NCBI GenBank assembly: GCA_903842065.1
Contig: CAIMKZ010000093.1
Coordinates: forward strand, 247,726-311,725
From: an uncultured Acidobacteriaceae bacterium
Lineage (GTDB): Bacteria > Acidobacteriota > Terriglobia > Terriglobales > Acidobacteriaceae
DNA: 64,000 bases
Reading direction: 5' to 3'
Positions within the stretch are counted from its first letter, which is position 1; every line of letters starts with the position of its first letter. Positions 17,305-26,191 of the stretch are shown piece by piece. The notes beneath the pieces are model-generated. The model saw only the letters and a program-made list of their open reading frames with translations, had not been told where the DNA came from and did no database searches. The position numbers were made by a program, and so were the translations under genes.

Positions 17305-18579
17305 TCTGACATGCCCAGCGAATCTTTATCGAATCTCCCTCCCGGTCCTCTGGCCCTGCTTTCGCGGGTTCGGCAAAGGCTGAGCCAGCGGGACATCGCA
17401 CTCCAGCTGCAGGTAGCCCCGAAAACGATTTCACGGTGGGAAAGCGGGAAAACCGATTGCCCAAGGTATGTTCAGTATGCGCTGCTTGAGATGCTCCGGA
17501 CCGGATCTCGGCCGAATTCGAGCGAGGTGCAATTCACGTTCATAGACTTGTTCGCCGGTATTGGCGGGATGAGAATGGGGTTTGAGCGGGCAGGGGGGCA
17601 GTGCGTCTTCACGAGTGAGTGGAACCCGTGGGCGCAGAAAACCTATATCGAGAACTTTGGAAATGACCATCCCCTGATTGGTGATATTGTCCCGTATGAA
17701 GAGGACGAAATTCCCGATCATGACGTATTGCTGGCCGGGTTTCCGTGTCAGCCGTTTTCGATTGCCGGTGTCAGCAAGAAAAACGCACTGGGGCGTCCGC
17801 ATGGATTTGAATGCGCAACGCAGGGAACCCTGTTTTTCGATGTGGCCCGCATCATTGCGGCGAAGCGACCGAAAGCGTTCCTACTGGAAAACGTCAAGAA
17901 CCTTGTGAGCCACGACGGCGGCAACACATTCAGAGTCATCAAGGAGACGCTCGAAAAGGAGCTGAAGTACCACATTCAGACGAGAGTGATTGATGGTCAG
18001 AGTTTCGTCCCGCAGCATCGCGAACGCCTCCTCATCGTCGGTTTCCGTGAAGAAACCGGCTTTTCGTTCGATAGCTTCCTGAAGCCCGAATCAGGACCCC
18101 GGCTCAGCTCGATCCTGCATCCGGAAGATGGGACCGAAAAAGCAGAGCCTCCGTTTACAGTCGGCGAACTGGCCAGGGTTCATTCGAAATACGTGCTTAC
18201 CGATAAGCTGTGGGCCTATCTCCAGGCATATGCAGACAAACACAAGAAGGCCGGAAATGGCTTCGGGTTTGGTCTGGTCACTCCTGATTCCGTCAGCCGC
18301 ACACTCTCGGCCCGGTACTACAAGGACGGTTCTGAAATTCTCGTCAGCCGGGGGAAAAAGAAATCACCTCGTCGGCTGACGCCTAGGGAGTGCGCCCGGC
18401 TCATGGGGTATCCCGATACGTTCCGCATCCCTGTTTCAGACACACAGGCTTACAAACAATTTGGTAACAGCGTCATTGTTCCAGTGATTGCAGAGGTTGC
18501 CAGGATGATGCTTCCGCACATTCGCGCCCTTCAACTGCACGATGAAACCGGCGCGCTGGAAATCCCAATGTTCGCGTGA
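17299..18579 (+). CDS. HTH-fused DNA (cytosine-5) methyltransferase
   Basis: This 426-residue protein has an N-terminal XRE-like helix-turn-helix (residues about 15-65, [27 protein letters not shown]), followed by all major C5-methyltransferase motifs: I ([15 protein letters not shown]), IV ([11 protein letters not shown] with catalytic Cys), VI (FLLENVKNL), VIII ([11 protein letters not shown]) and X (GNSVIVPV). This arrangement matches M.SsoII/M.EcoRII-type enzymes that methylate CCNGG/CCWGG sites and repress their own genes. It is the first gene of a seven-gene same-strand locus. No good ribosome site precedes ATG 17299 or the in-frame ATG 17311, and the palindrome at 17292-17304 spans the first, so the true start may be the second. 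Target sequence is inferred from the EcoRII-like partner. Confidence 0.9.
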   Translation: MSSDMPSESLSNLPPGPLALLSRVRQRLSQRDIALQLQVAPKTISRWESGKTDCPRYVQYALLEMLRTGSRPNSSEVQFTFIDLFAGIGGMRMGFERAGGQCVFTSEWNPWAQKTYIENFGNDHPLIGDIVPYEEDEIPDHDVLLAGFPCQPFSIAGVSKKNALGRPHGFECATQGTLFFDVARIIAAKRPKAFLLENVKNLVSHDGGNTFRVIKETLEKELKYHIQTRVIDGQSFVPQHRERLLIVGFREETGFSFDSFLKPESGPRLSSILHPEDGTEKAEPPFTVGELARVHSKYVLTDKLWAYLQAYADKHKKAGNGFGFGLVTPDSVSRTLSARYYKDGSEILVSRGKKKSPRRLTPRECARLMGYPDTFRIPVSDTQAYKQFGNSVIVPVIAEVARMMLPHIRALQLHDETGALEIPMFA

Positions 18580-18591
18580 AGACTGGAGCCT

Positions 18592-19818
18592 ATGAAAGCT
18601 GGTTACCTCTCGGAGTTCTTTACCGGCGTCGCCATGAAAACGCTCAGCGCCGTGGAGGCTGATGCTGCGCGAAGCCATCAGCACGAATACAACGGTGACA
18701 AGGGCCTGATGAAGGTCTTCGGCCAGGCAACGGAAAAGCATAAATTCGAGGCGCTGTATATCTACCTGAGCGACGGGGATGATGAGCCTGTCGTGGCAAA
18801 ATCAACCCTAACCTGGTACGACGCCCGACTGAAGCATTCAACGCGCACGGAACACCGAATGTACTTTCCGACAAATCAGGTTTCGATGATCGCGGCGGAA
18901 GGTGACCTGCTGGTGATCGGTCGCCGTCCTGATAATTCTGTCCTGGTGATCATCGCTCAGGGTGGCTCAACGATTGCCAGTCAGGTGCAATGGCTGTTTG
19001 GTGTCAAGCTCGAACATAGCGGATTCTCCGTTCGCGAGGAACTGGAAACGGAACAGGACAGGATTCAGTTTGCTTCTGCATTCATTCTGGAACAACTCGG
19101 CATTGAACCGGAGACGCCAGCGGCAGGGGAAAGCTATCTGGACATAATGCTGGACAGATTCGGCGGGAAGATCCCAACAACGGATATTTTCTCCAGCTAC
19201 GCTCGTTCAACTGTTCCCGAACTCGATCCTGTCGCCGATCCTGACGCGGCGCTGCTTGGCTGGATGGAGCGGGAGGAAATCCTTTTCCGAACATTGGAGA
19301 AACATCTCCTCGGGGACACGCTTCGAAAGGGCTTTGTCGATGATGTGGATGGCTTTCTGGCATTCTCGCTCGCGGTACAGAACCGGAGGAAGAGCAGGTC
19401 CGGCCACGCCCTTGAAAACCACCTTGAAGTCATTTTTACGGCCAACCAAATACGGTTCGAGAGAGGAGCCGTAACAGAGGGAAAACAGAAACCGGATTTT
19501 TTGTTTCCGGGCGGCAAGGAATACAGCGATCTGACATTCGATACAGCGCTTCTTACGATGCTGGGTGCAAAGACAACCTGCAAGGATCGCTGGCGACAGG
19601 TCCTGGCGGAGGCAAAGCGCATTGAGCGTAAGCATCTGTTGACGCTTGAAGCGGCAATCAGCACTCATCAGACGGAGCAGATGCAGGAGCACAGATTGCA
19701 GCTGGTGATCCCGCGCGGGTTGCACTCCACGTTCGCACCTGAGCAACAGAGGGCGCTGCTCGACGTGGCCGGTTTTACCGCTCTGGTGAGAAAGCGTGAG
19801 CAGAGTGGACAATTCTGA
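18592..19818 (+). CDS. Type II restriction endonuclease, EcoRII-C family
   Basis: This 408-residue protein begins 12 bp after the methyltransferase. Its C-terminal half (about 235-400) aligns by eye with the EcoRII catalytic domain: NRRKSRSGHALENHLE, AVTEGKQKPDFLFPG, GAKTTCKDRWRQVL (the lysines of the PD-(D/E)XK active site), and HLLTLEAAIS. The N-terminal 200 residues (LSAVEADAARSHQHEYNG) are the alternative N-domain common in this endonuclease family and are not the EcoRII-N effector domain, which is encoded separately at 21853. Cleavage of a CCWGG-like (or CCNGG-like) site protected by the upstream methyltransferase is the expected role. Confidence 0.85.
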   Translation: MKAGYLSEFFTGVAMKTLSAVEADAARSHQHEYNGDKGLMKVFGQATEKHKFEALYIYLSDGDDEPVVAKSTLTWYDARLKHSTRTEHRMYFPTNQVSMIAAEGDLLVIGRRPDNSVLVIIAQGGSTIASQVQWLFGVKLEHSGFSVREELETEQDRIQFASAFILEQLGIEPETPAAGESYLDIMLDRFGGKIPTTDIFSSYARSTVPELDPVADPDAALLGWMEREEILFRTLEKHLLGDTLRKGFVDDVDGFLAFSLAVQNRRKSRSGHALENHLEVIFTANQIRFERGAVTEGKQKPDFLFPGGKEYSDLTFDTALLTMLGAKTTCKDRWRQVLAEAKRIERKHLLTLEAAISTHQTEQMQEHRLQLVIPRGLHSTFAPEQQRALLDVAGFTALVRKREQSGQF

Positions 19819-19894
19819 ATTGATGTCAGAAGTTTATGTTGAGGAAGGGGACAGCCTGAGTGTTGCCGATGGCTGATCGTTTGGGAGGCACGTC

Positions 19895-21850
19895 ATGAAT
19901 GAAAGCTCTGCAGAAGTTCAACCCGCCGGGACGCAGCGGAAGCGCGCGCGCTGGTATCTGCAGGGCGATGAACTGTCGTTGCTGATCGAGGGGAAAATCG
20001 AGCATCTGACTGCGGATGAGATATACGCCAGAGTGTTTGAAGGCGAATTGAGCTTTCGCGGAGCCGTGCTCGATGTCGAAGACGACGATCAGCCAACAAT
20101 TACATTTCTCAGATATCCTGCGCTCCTTGAAGCACGGATCAATTACAGCGAAGAATCCCTGGAATCCGGACTGACGCTTTCAATCAGCGCAATCGGGGAG
20201 GGGGTCTCGGCGGAGCTTCAGGACCTGCGCAGCCGCTCGTCTGACCATATTGTGATTGATGGTCACTGGCTTCCTTTCGCACCCGGATCGCGCGAAGAAA
20301 TTCTCGGAGTTTTCGAGAGGGCAGGGGTGACTGACGCCGGGCCTCTGACACTGCGTCAGTATCTCGCCCTTCGACGGGAATCCGGAACGGCTCTTTGGCT
20401 GAGGGACAGCACAGCAGGCCATTCCGTTCACCCCGGAATCAATGCCTCCCCCTCTGCCGATGCTCTTGCGATGTTTACAGGCAGCCTGTACCCGTATCAG
20501 ACGGCTGGCTGGCAGTGGCTTACGTACATATGGCGGGAACAGCTCGGAGCAATTCTCGCCGATGAAATGGGGCTTGGCAAAACAATCCAGATCATTGCCC
20601 TTCTGGCCTCACCTGAAAGAAAGAAAGTTGCGCCTTCACTGATTGTGGCCCCCGGCACGTTGATGGAAAACTGGCGGCGGGAGATTTCGAGGTTCACTGA
20701 GGGCATCAGTACATACATACATCAGGGTTCGGGGCGTACCGGCGATTACCGCGATCTTGTCGGACATGATGTTGTTATCACTTCCTACGACACGGTCGTT
20801 CGTGATGGCAGTATGTTTCGGATGGTCGCCTGGCAGGTTGTTGTGCTCGATGAGGCTCAGGCAATCAAGAACCCCGAAACGAAGCGCGCCATTTCCGTAA
20901 AAAAACTCCGAAGGAGTGTCGGCATCGCTGTGACTGGAACGCCGATTGAGAATCGGCTGCGTGATCTGTGGTCGATCACGGATTTTGTTCTTCCCGGCTA
21001 TCTGGGAGACGCTGAGGAGTTCGTGCAGAGATTTCCGGATGAGAAGGTTAGTGCCGCTGCCCTGGAACCAATAGTTTCGCCCATAATGCTGCGGCGCCGG
21101 GTGACAGAGGTTGCAAAGGACCTTCCTCCACGCATTGATATCCCTCAGACACTCGTCCTCAGCGATACAGAAACTGTCGAATACGAACGAACACGGCAGG
21201 AGATTCTCGCTCACTATGGTGGTAGTGCGACGCTCGTTGCTCTGACGAAGCTACGAATGTTCTGTGCGCATCCGATGCTGCTGGACGAATTACCGTGGAC
21301 AGTTGAGCAGGCCCTCGGTTTTACGAAGTTTCAGCGCCTGTTTGAAATCGTTGATGAGGTTTTCGCTAATGGCGAGAAGATTCTCGTTTTCACCTCGTAC
21401 AACCGAATGGCGTCTCTTATTGAAAAAGCGGTGAGGGAACGGTATGGCGCTTTCGCGGATACTATCAACGGTGAGACTCCGATTGCGGATCGGCAGAACG
21501 TCATTGACGCACTCACGAAGGTGCTTGGCCCCGGCCTGCTTGCGCTGAATCCCCGGGCCGCCGGAGCAGGGCTCAATATCACGGCAGCAACACATGTGGT
21601 CCATTACAATCTCGAGTGGAATCCCGCTATCGAAGATCAGGCTTCCGCCCGCGCTTATCGCAGGGGACAGGATCGCCCCGTGACAATTCATCGCCTGTAT
21701 TACGCAGAAACAGTCGAGGACGCGATAAATGACCGGCTCACTCGAAAACGAGAGCTCTCAGATACCGCAGTCGTGGGTGTTGACGGTTCTGCAGAGGATT
21801 ATTCAGACATCATGCGTGCCCTACAGGCGTCGCCTGCAAGGAAGGGGTAG
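19895..21850 (+). CDS. SNF2-family DNA-dependent ATPase/translocase
   Basis: This 651-residue SF2 helicase has motif I DEMGLGKTIQIIALL, motif Ia IVAPGTLMENW, motif II DEAQAIKNP, motif III VTGTPIENRL, and in the C-terminal RecA-like domain motif V NPRAAGAGLNIT and motif VI QASARAYRRGQ. The N-terminal 200 residues are unique to this subfamily. SNF2 proteins translocate on double-stranded DNA and in defence loci typically move or remodel DNA for partner nucleases. It lies 76 bp after the endonuclease and ends 2 bp before the EcoRII-N gene, implying co-transcription. Confidence 0.9.
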   Translation: MNESSAEVQPAGTQRKRARWYLQGDELSLLIEGKIEHLTADEIYARVFEGELSFRGAVLDVEDDDQPTITFLRYPALLEARINYSEESLESGLTLSISAIGEGVSAELQDLRSRSSDHIVIDGHWLPFAPGSREEILGVFERAGVTDAGPLTLRQYLALRRESGTALWLRDSTAGHSVHPGINASPSADALAMFTGSLYPYQTAGWQWLTYIWREQLGAILADEMGLGKTIQIIALLASPERKKVAPSLIVAPGTLMENWRREISRFTEGISTYIHQGSGRTGDYRDLVGHDVVITSYDTVVRDGSMFRMVAWQVVVLDEAQAIKNPETKRAISVKKLRRSVGIAVTGTPIENRLRDLWSITDFVLPGYLGDAEEFVQRFPDEKVSAAALEPIVSPIMLRRRVTEVAKDLPPRIDIPQTLVLSDTETVEYERTRQEILAHYGGSATLVALTKLRMFCAHPMLLDELPWTVEQALGFTKFQRLFEIVDEVFANGEKILVFTSYNRMASLIEKAVRERYGAFADTINGETPIADRQNVIDALTKVLGPGLLALNPRAAGAGLNITAATHVVHYNLEWNPAIEDQASARAYRRGQDRPVTIHRLYYAETVEDAINDRLTRKRELSDTAVVGVDGSAEDYSDIMRALQASPARKG

Positions 21851-21852
21851 AC

Positions 21853-22293
21853 ATGCGCAGGAGTAACGCTGGCAAACGAAGTATTTCAAAGATCCTCAGC
21901 GCAAATGACACAGGTGAGACGGGGGGACACCAGGCAGGAATCTTGGTGCCTAAACAGGAGGAGATCCTTTCTTTCTTTCCTCCGCTGGAACGTCGTGAGC
22001 TCAATCCGCGACGGCACCTCATCTTTTACGATGACCAGGATGGGCGCTGGGAACTGGCGTTCATCTATTACAACAACAGATTCTTTGGTGGTACGCGCAA
22101 CGAATTCAGACTTACCCGCATGACTCCGTTCATTCATCAGACCGGACTTCAGGCAGGAGATGAGCTGATTCTTCAGCGAAGTGATGAGGGTCGCTATCTG
22201 ATCAGGTATCGCCGGGCAAGACAGGCTGGCAGGAGTAAAGACGGGGTGTTGCGTCTCGGCTCCAGCTGGCGGGTTGTAGAGTTTCAGCATTGA
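21853..22293 (+). CDS. Stand-alone EcoRII-N-type DNA-binding domain
   Basis: This 146-residue protein is essentially one domain. Residues about 14-70 and 70-140 show the EcoRII N-terminal signature: LSANDTGETGGHQAGILVP, RRELNPR, and IYYNNRFFGGTRNEFRLTR, which correspond to the LSANDTGATGGHQ and YYNSRHFGKTRNEKRITR stretches I recall from EcoRII. In EcoRII this domain is the allosteric effector module that binds a second recognition site and inhibits cleavage. Here it is a separate gene, two bases after the SNF2 gene, in a locus whose endonuclease has the EcoRII-C domain without it. It should recognise the same site and could recruit the SNF2/GHKL machinery. Confidence 0.8.
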   Translation: MRRSNAGKRSISKILSANDTGETGGHQAGILVPKQEEILSFFPPLERRELNPRRHLIFYDDQDGRWELAFIYYNNRFFGGTRNEFRLTRMTPFIHQTGLQAGDELILQRSDEGRYLIRYRRARQAGRSKDGVLRLGSSWRVVEFQH

Positions 22294-22303
22294 AAGGACA
22301 CAG

Positions 22304-23929
22304 ATGAGCACAGCAACTGTCGAATCCGTTGAACTTCTCCCCGATCCTCGAAGGCTTATGGAAGGTCTTCGGGACACCGGCTATCAGCTCAACACAGCTA
22401 TTGCAGATATCGTGGACAACTCGATTGCAGCAGAGGCAACCCTCGTTGAATTGTTTCTCGATATGGATTTCAGGGGCAATATCCGGATAGCCATTGCCGA
22501 CAACGGGATCGGGATGGATCGGGAAGGACTGCTGAACGCGATGAAGTACGGCTCGGACCGCCGTGCGAACCCCGCAAGTCTTGGCAAATTCGGCCTCGGC
22601 CTCAAAACAGCGTCCACGGCCTTCTGTCAGTGCCTCTCCGTGATTTCACGAAACAAGGGCGATGTACCGCTTCTGTCCGCGTCATGGGACCTGGATCATG
22701 TGATCAAGACGGGCCGCTGGGAATTGCTGCTGACTGAAAAGGTGGATGCCGGCGCTGCCGCGTTGCTTGAAAAGGTTGCGCCATCGGCGTCCGGCACTGT
22801 CGTGCTCTGGACAAAAATCGACAGGCTCTTTGACCGTGAGTACAAGAATGCCGGTGGAGCTCAGGCGCAAAATGGATTGCAGAGGAAGGTATCATCGCTT
22901 GCCGAACATCTTGGCGCGGTATACCAGCGCTTCCTCGATACTGGTGACTCACGGGCGCGCAACGTTGTTATCAAAATCAACAAGGCTCTGGTACTGCCGT
23001 GGGACCCGTTCCAGGTCAGCGTATCTGATCTTGTGGCCAAGGAAGATGTCCCGACTGAACTGAACGGCGGAGCTAATGCGAATTTCAGTGTCCGCGCCTA
23101 TATTCTTCCGCGCTCGACAGAGTACCCAACCCCTGAAGACGAGGAAAAGGCCAAGCTCGGTAACACACGTCAGGGTCTGTATATCTATCGAGAGAACCGG
23201 CTCATTCACGAAGCGGACTGGCTCGGTATGTTCACGAAGGAACCGCATGGCTCGCTGCTGCGCGTTGAGTTCTCCTTTGATCATCACCTTGATGAAGCGT
23301 TCCACATCGACATCAAAAAATCACAGATCATCCTCAATGAAACTCTCTGGGTGTGGCTGAGAGATGAGTTTCTCACTGCTCCGCGCAGAGAGGCCAACAA
23401 TCGCTACAGATCCGGGCAGCGAGCGGCGGCATTCAAGAAGGCTGAAGGTTCGCACATCACCTCCAACCGCAATATTGCGGCGAAAGAAGGGGAGATAAAT
23501 CTCGCTGAGATAAGCGTCAGTAACCCGGAAACCGGCGAAGCCGAAGTTACAAATAGGATTAGCGGAAGCTTCAAACTGAAACTGAACATCAATAAGCAAC
23601 CGAAGTCAGGAGAGGTTTATGTACAGACAGTCGAGAGCCTGACTGACGGCGCGCTTTATGAGCCGACACTGACCAACGGGCACCAATCCGTTCGGATTAA
23701 CACGGGCCATCCCTATTATCACAAGGTCTATGTTCCGAATCTCTCTCGGAACGTCACTATTCAGGGAATGGACGCGCTCCTGTGGGCACTGGGTGCAGCC
23801 GAGTTAAGTTCCACGAGCCCAAACACACATCGGCACTTTGAGGAGATGCGATTCGAACTTTCGCGCATTCTGCGGAAGCTCGTTGAAGACCTCCCGGACC
23901 CGGAGAGTGAGCAAGATGTGGCAGGCTGA
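22304..23929 (+). CDS. GHKL (MORC/MutL-like) ATPase
   Basis: This 541-residue protein opens with a Bergerat ATP-binding fold: N-box NTAIADIVDNSIAA (Asp at the usual Glu position, Asn present), G1 box ADNGIGMD, and G2 box LGKFGLGLKTAS. A transducer-like S5 domain follows, including ...RENRLIHEADW at about 300, and a C-terminal part of unknown fold. Related MORC-like GHKL proteins have been described in bacterial restriction-modification loci together with SNF2 helicases and are thought to dimerise around DNA on ATP binding. It starts 10 bp after the EcoRII-N gene and overlaps the HNH gene. It is unlikely to be a histidine kinase, as no kinase dimerisation domain is present. Confidence 0.85.
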   Translation: MSTATVESVELLPDPRRLMEGLRDTGYQLNTAIADIVDNSIAAEATLVELFLDMDFRGNIRIAIADNGIGMDREGLLNAMKYGSDRRANPASLGKFGLGLKTASTAFCQCLSVISRNKGDVPLLSASWDLDHVIKTGRWELLLTEKVDAGAAALLEKVAPSASGTVVLWTKIDRLFDREYKNAGGAQAQNGLQRKVSSLAEHLGAVYQRFLDTGDSRARNVVIKINKALVLPWDPFQVSVSDLVAKEDVPTELNGGANANFSVRAYILPRSTEYPTPEDEEKAKLGNTRQGLYIYRENRLIHEADWLGMFTKEPHGSLLRVEFSFDHHLDEAFHIDIKKSQIILNETLWVWLRDEFLTAPRREANNRYRSGQRAAAFKKAEGSHITSNRNIAAKEGEINLAEISVSNPETGEAEVTNRISGSFKLKLNINKQPKSGEVYVQTVESLTDGALYEPTLTNGHQSVRINTGHPYYHKVYVPNLSRNVTIQGMDALLWALGAAELSSTSPNTHRHFEEMRFELSRILRKLVEDLPDPESEQDVAG

Positions 23930-24785
23930 TCCCGTTCGGTTGGCTGAGGATATTTCCAAGCACTTCGGCCTCCACCTCCAGGGACAGGGAAGCAGGGCCG
24001 CCACAGGGGAGTTTCTGATCGAGCTTGCGCCGGTCGGCGTTCACCCGAATGAATCGTTTCGTATTCGGCTGGAGCTTGGCTGGCGGAGCCTCCAGGCTGC
24101 GTTTGTACCGGGGCCGTTTGCGGGCCATCTCATCTCGGAAATGGGAAATGCCGCGAATGTCGGCGGCACGGTTTTCCGGCGACTTGCCGAGAAATGTCTC
24201 GCGGAAAATGCAAGGCTCACCATGAGAATCAATGGAGCGCAGGCGTCAACGGCTGATTCCGTGTCGTGGCCTGATGCCTGGAAGAGCCTGGACCTTGTCC
24301 TCGAAAAGACGCCCCTTGCGATTAACACGGAAGATTACGAAGAGAACGACCGTCAACTGGTCACATGGGCCAGGCGGTTCACGGGTCTCGTGCTTTCTCT
24401 TGTACCGCTTGAGGAAGTCGAAGAGCTGACCGATCTGAATCCTGATGGGCTTCCCGAGGGTGGCAGTATTCGGGTTCTTGTGAACCGCTATGAGCGGAAC
24501 TACTCCAACCGCGCGGCCTGTATCGAAATACAAGGAAGCAGTTGTCTCGCCTGCGGATTCAATTTTGAGGAGGCTTACGGCACAATTGGAGAGGGGTTTA
24601 TTCACGTTCACCATGTCACCCCTGTTTCGCAAATCATCGCGGGCTATATCGTCAATCCGGCAACGGACTTGGTGCCGTTGTGTCCCAACTGTCATGCTAT
24701 GGCACATCGGACAAGTCCGCCATTGACAGTTGAAGAGCTCAGGAAGCTCCTGATGACAAAGAACACTTCATCCGGGCAGGCGTAG
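23916..24785 (+). CDS. HNH endonuclease with N-terminal unknown domain
   Basis: This 289-residue protein starts at ATG 23916 inside the end of the ATPase gene, preceded by GGAGAG (23902-23907). The C-terminal 90 residues hold a complete HNH nuclease: CLACGFNF (zinc Cys pair), FIHVHHVTPVS (HH catalytic region), and DLVPLCPNCHAMAHR (second Cys pair and final His). The first 190 residues have no recognised domain and may bind DNA or a partner. Translational coupling to the ATPase implies that they act together. It offers a second nuclease in the locus beside the EcoRII-C enzyme. Confidence 0.85.
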   Translation: MWQADPVRLAEDISKHFGLHLQGQGSRAATGEFLIELAPVGVHPNESFRIRLELGWRSLQAAFVPGPFAGHLISEMGNAANVGGTVFRRLAEKCLAENARLTMRINGAQASTADSVSWPDAWKSLDLVLEKTPLAINTEDYEENDRQLVTWARRFTGLVLSLVPLEEVEELTDLNPDGLPEGGSIRVLVNRYERNYSNRAACIEIQGSSCLACGFNFEEAYGTIGEGFIHVHHVTPVSQIIAGYIVNPATDLVPLCPNCHAMAHRTSPPLTVEELRKLLMTKNTSSGQA

Positions 24786-24807
24786 CGCCTTCAGGAGCAA
24801 CGGCGTC

Positions 24808-25221
24808 ATGGATGTGCACACAACTGAGCAGCGAAGTCGCAACATGTCAGCGATCAGGGGCAGGGACACCAAGCCTGAAATGCGGGTTCGGTCAGTCCTT
24901 CATTCTCTTGGCTACAGATATCGGCTTCACAGAAAAGACCTGCCGGGAAAACCTGATATTGTTCTGCCGAAGTATCATGCAGTGATATTCGTGCACGGCT
25001 GTTTCTGGCATTGTCACGAATGTCGGTGGGGCAGCGTCGTTCCAAAGACACGAGCAGAATTCTGGGCCAAGAAGCGACTTGATACCAAAGCACGCGATGC
25101 AAGGAATGTCGCGGCTCTCGGTGCGGCTGGCTGGAGAGTGATTCTGGTCTGGGAATGTCAATCCCGGTCGGACACTTATCTAAGAGCGTTCCTTGTCTCG
25201 GAGCTTCCCCAACGTCTGTGA
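24808..25221 (+). CDS. vsr: Very-short-patch repair endonuclease Vsr
   Basis: This 137-residue protein matches Vsr along its whole length: RSRNMSAIRGRDTKPEMRVRSVLH, GYRYRLHRKDLPGKPDIVLPK (with the catalytic Asp), FVHGCFWHCHECR (zinc and His ligands), and WRVILVWECQ. Vsr nicks T:G mismatches produced by deamination of 5-methylcytosine at Dcm-type sites, so it repairs the mutational load caused by the methyltransferase at the head of the locus. Some Vsr-like proteins in defence loci instead act as nucleases. It lies 22 bp after the HNH gene and ends the operon. Confidence 0.9.
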   Translation: MDVHTTEQRSRNMSAIRGRDTKPEMRVRSVLHSLGYRYRLHRKDLPGKPDIVLPKYHAVIFVHGCFWHCHECRWGSVVPKTRAEFWAKKRLDTKARDARNVAALGAAGWRVILVWECQSRSDTYLRAFLVSELPQRL

Positions 25222-25280
25222 GTGCTTGCGGTCAGTATTGGTTGTATCTGCAGATTCAGGGCGAAGGGATGAATGCCAGA

Positions 25281-25547
25281 CTATTCCACCAGCCTCCCAT
25301 CCGCATCCCAGATCCGGCCATTGTACGAAATTCGTCCGACGATCACCTTTTGTGAGTTGTATATGTTCCCGCACCCAGCCATCATGCCTGAAGCTCCGAA
25401 TTCATACTTCTCACGATAGGCAGAGAAAAGTCTAGATGCTTCGTCCGCGAACTGGACCGAAACTTTGAGAGTGGGCGCTCCAGACGCTGCCAAATAGATG
25501 AGGTGGAGTTCGCCACGAAGGTCAGGAACGGTAATCTCGGTCTTCAT
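25281..25547 (-). CDS. Hypothetical protein (88 aa), pair partner of 25555 gene
   Basis: An 88-residue frame starts at ATG 25547, seven bases downstream of the stop of the 132-residue gene on the same strand. The product (SVQFADEASRLFSAYREKYEFGASGMMAG...) is balanced and protein-like, without signal peptide or known motif. It converges on vsr with a 59-bp gap. I do not recognise it. Confidence 0.55.
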   Translation of the reverse strand: MKTEITVPDLRGELHLIYLAASGAPTLKVSVQFADEASRLFSAYREKYEFGASGMMAGCGNIYNSQKVIVGRISYNGRIWDADGRLVE

Positions 25548-25554
25548 TTTCGTC

Positions 25555-25953
25555 TCACAGAGTAGGATGATTTGACCCCGTGGCAGCGATGCACTTCTTC
25601 GCAAAGGCCTCGGCACTCGGCCAGTCCGGGGAAATGTACAAATCTTCTGCTCGGTCTGGTCCTGTTTCAGCGACAACGAAGAATGAATAGAGGCTGGGGT
25701 CGTTTCGCACATCTTCGCGGGCGGCCTCACACAACTCGTCCCACAGGAAACCGTCATATTCGCCTCCGTCAGGGTTCGGAATGTCCGCAGACTCATAGAT
25801 CTTTTCAAGTTCAAGAGCCGTCGCAAGGGCTTCTCTGGCTTCGCTACCTAGGCTGCTGAACACTTCGCGGGCATACGACCGATCATATGTTTTCAGAACC
25901 TCGATACGCCGATTCTTAGTCGTTTGCTCGAAAAACACTTCCTGCTTCGGCAT
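25555..25953 (-). CDS. Hypothetical protein (132 aa)
   Basis: The frame is open further upstream, but ATG 25953 is preceded by an excellent ribosome site (GGAGGGG in the reverse strand) and upstream residues are not protein-like, so I use it. The 132-residue product is acidic and helical, with a RRIEVLKTYDRSYAREVFSSL segment and many aromatic residues. I recognise no family. It forms a compact pair with the 88-residue gene and lies between the defence locus and the relaxase; a small cargo module such as a toxin-antitoxin or regulator pair is possible but unsupported. Confidence 0.65.
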   Translation of the reverse strand: MPKQEVFFEQTTKNRRIEVLKTYDRSYAREVFSSLGSEAREALATALELEKIYESADIPNPDGGEYDGFLWDELCEAAREDVRNDPSLYSFFVVAETGPDRAEDLYISPDWPSAEAFAKKCIAATGSNHPTL

Positions 25954-26191
25954 TCGCTGCCCCTCCGATGACTCATTATCCTCTAGGATTGTGAAAGAGT
26001 CCAGGCTGAGAGCAGAACATCGCGTTCGGCACCGGGCGACATTATGACAGCCTGCAACAATCTCGGTTGGCTCTACGAGCACGGAGATGGCGTATCTCAG
26101 AACGACACACAGGCGCGCTCCCTCTACCAACCTTCGGCACATCTCTGCCAATGTATGGGCTAGTTCCTCGTTGCCAAGTAAAGGATCAACG

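Noticed and set aside
17299..25221. Assignment of the defence locus to DISARM
   Set aside because: DISARM needs the DrmA helicase, DrmB (DUF1998) and DrmC (phospholipase-D). None is present; the SNF2/C5-methylase overlap alone is not enough.
17299..25221. Assignment to BREX, Druantia, Zorya or a phosphorothioation system
   Set aside because: No PglZ, BrxL, DruE, ZorA/ZorB or Dnd-type protein can be seen in the locus.
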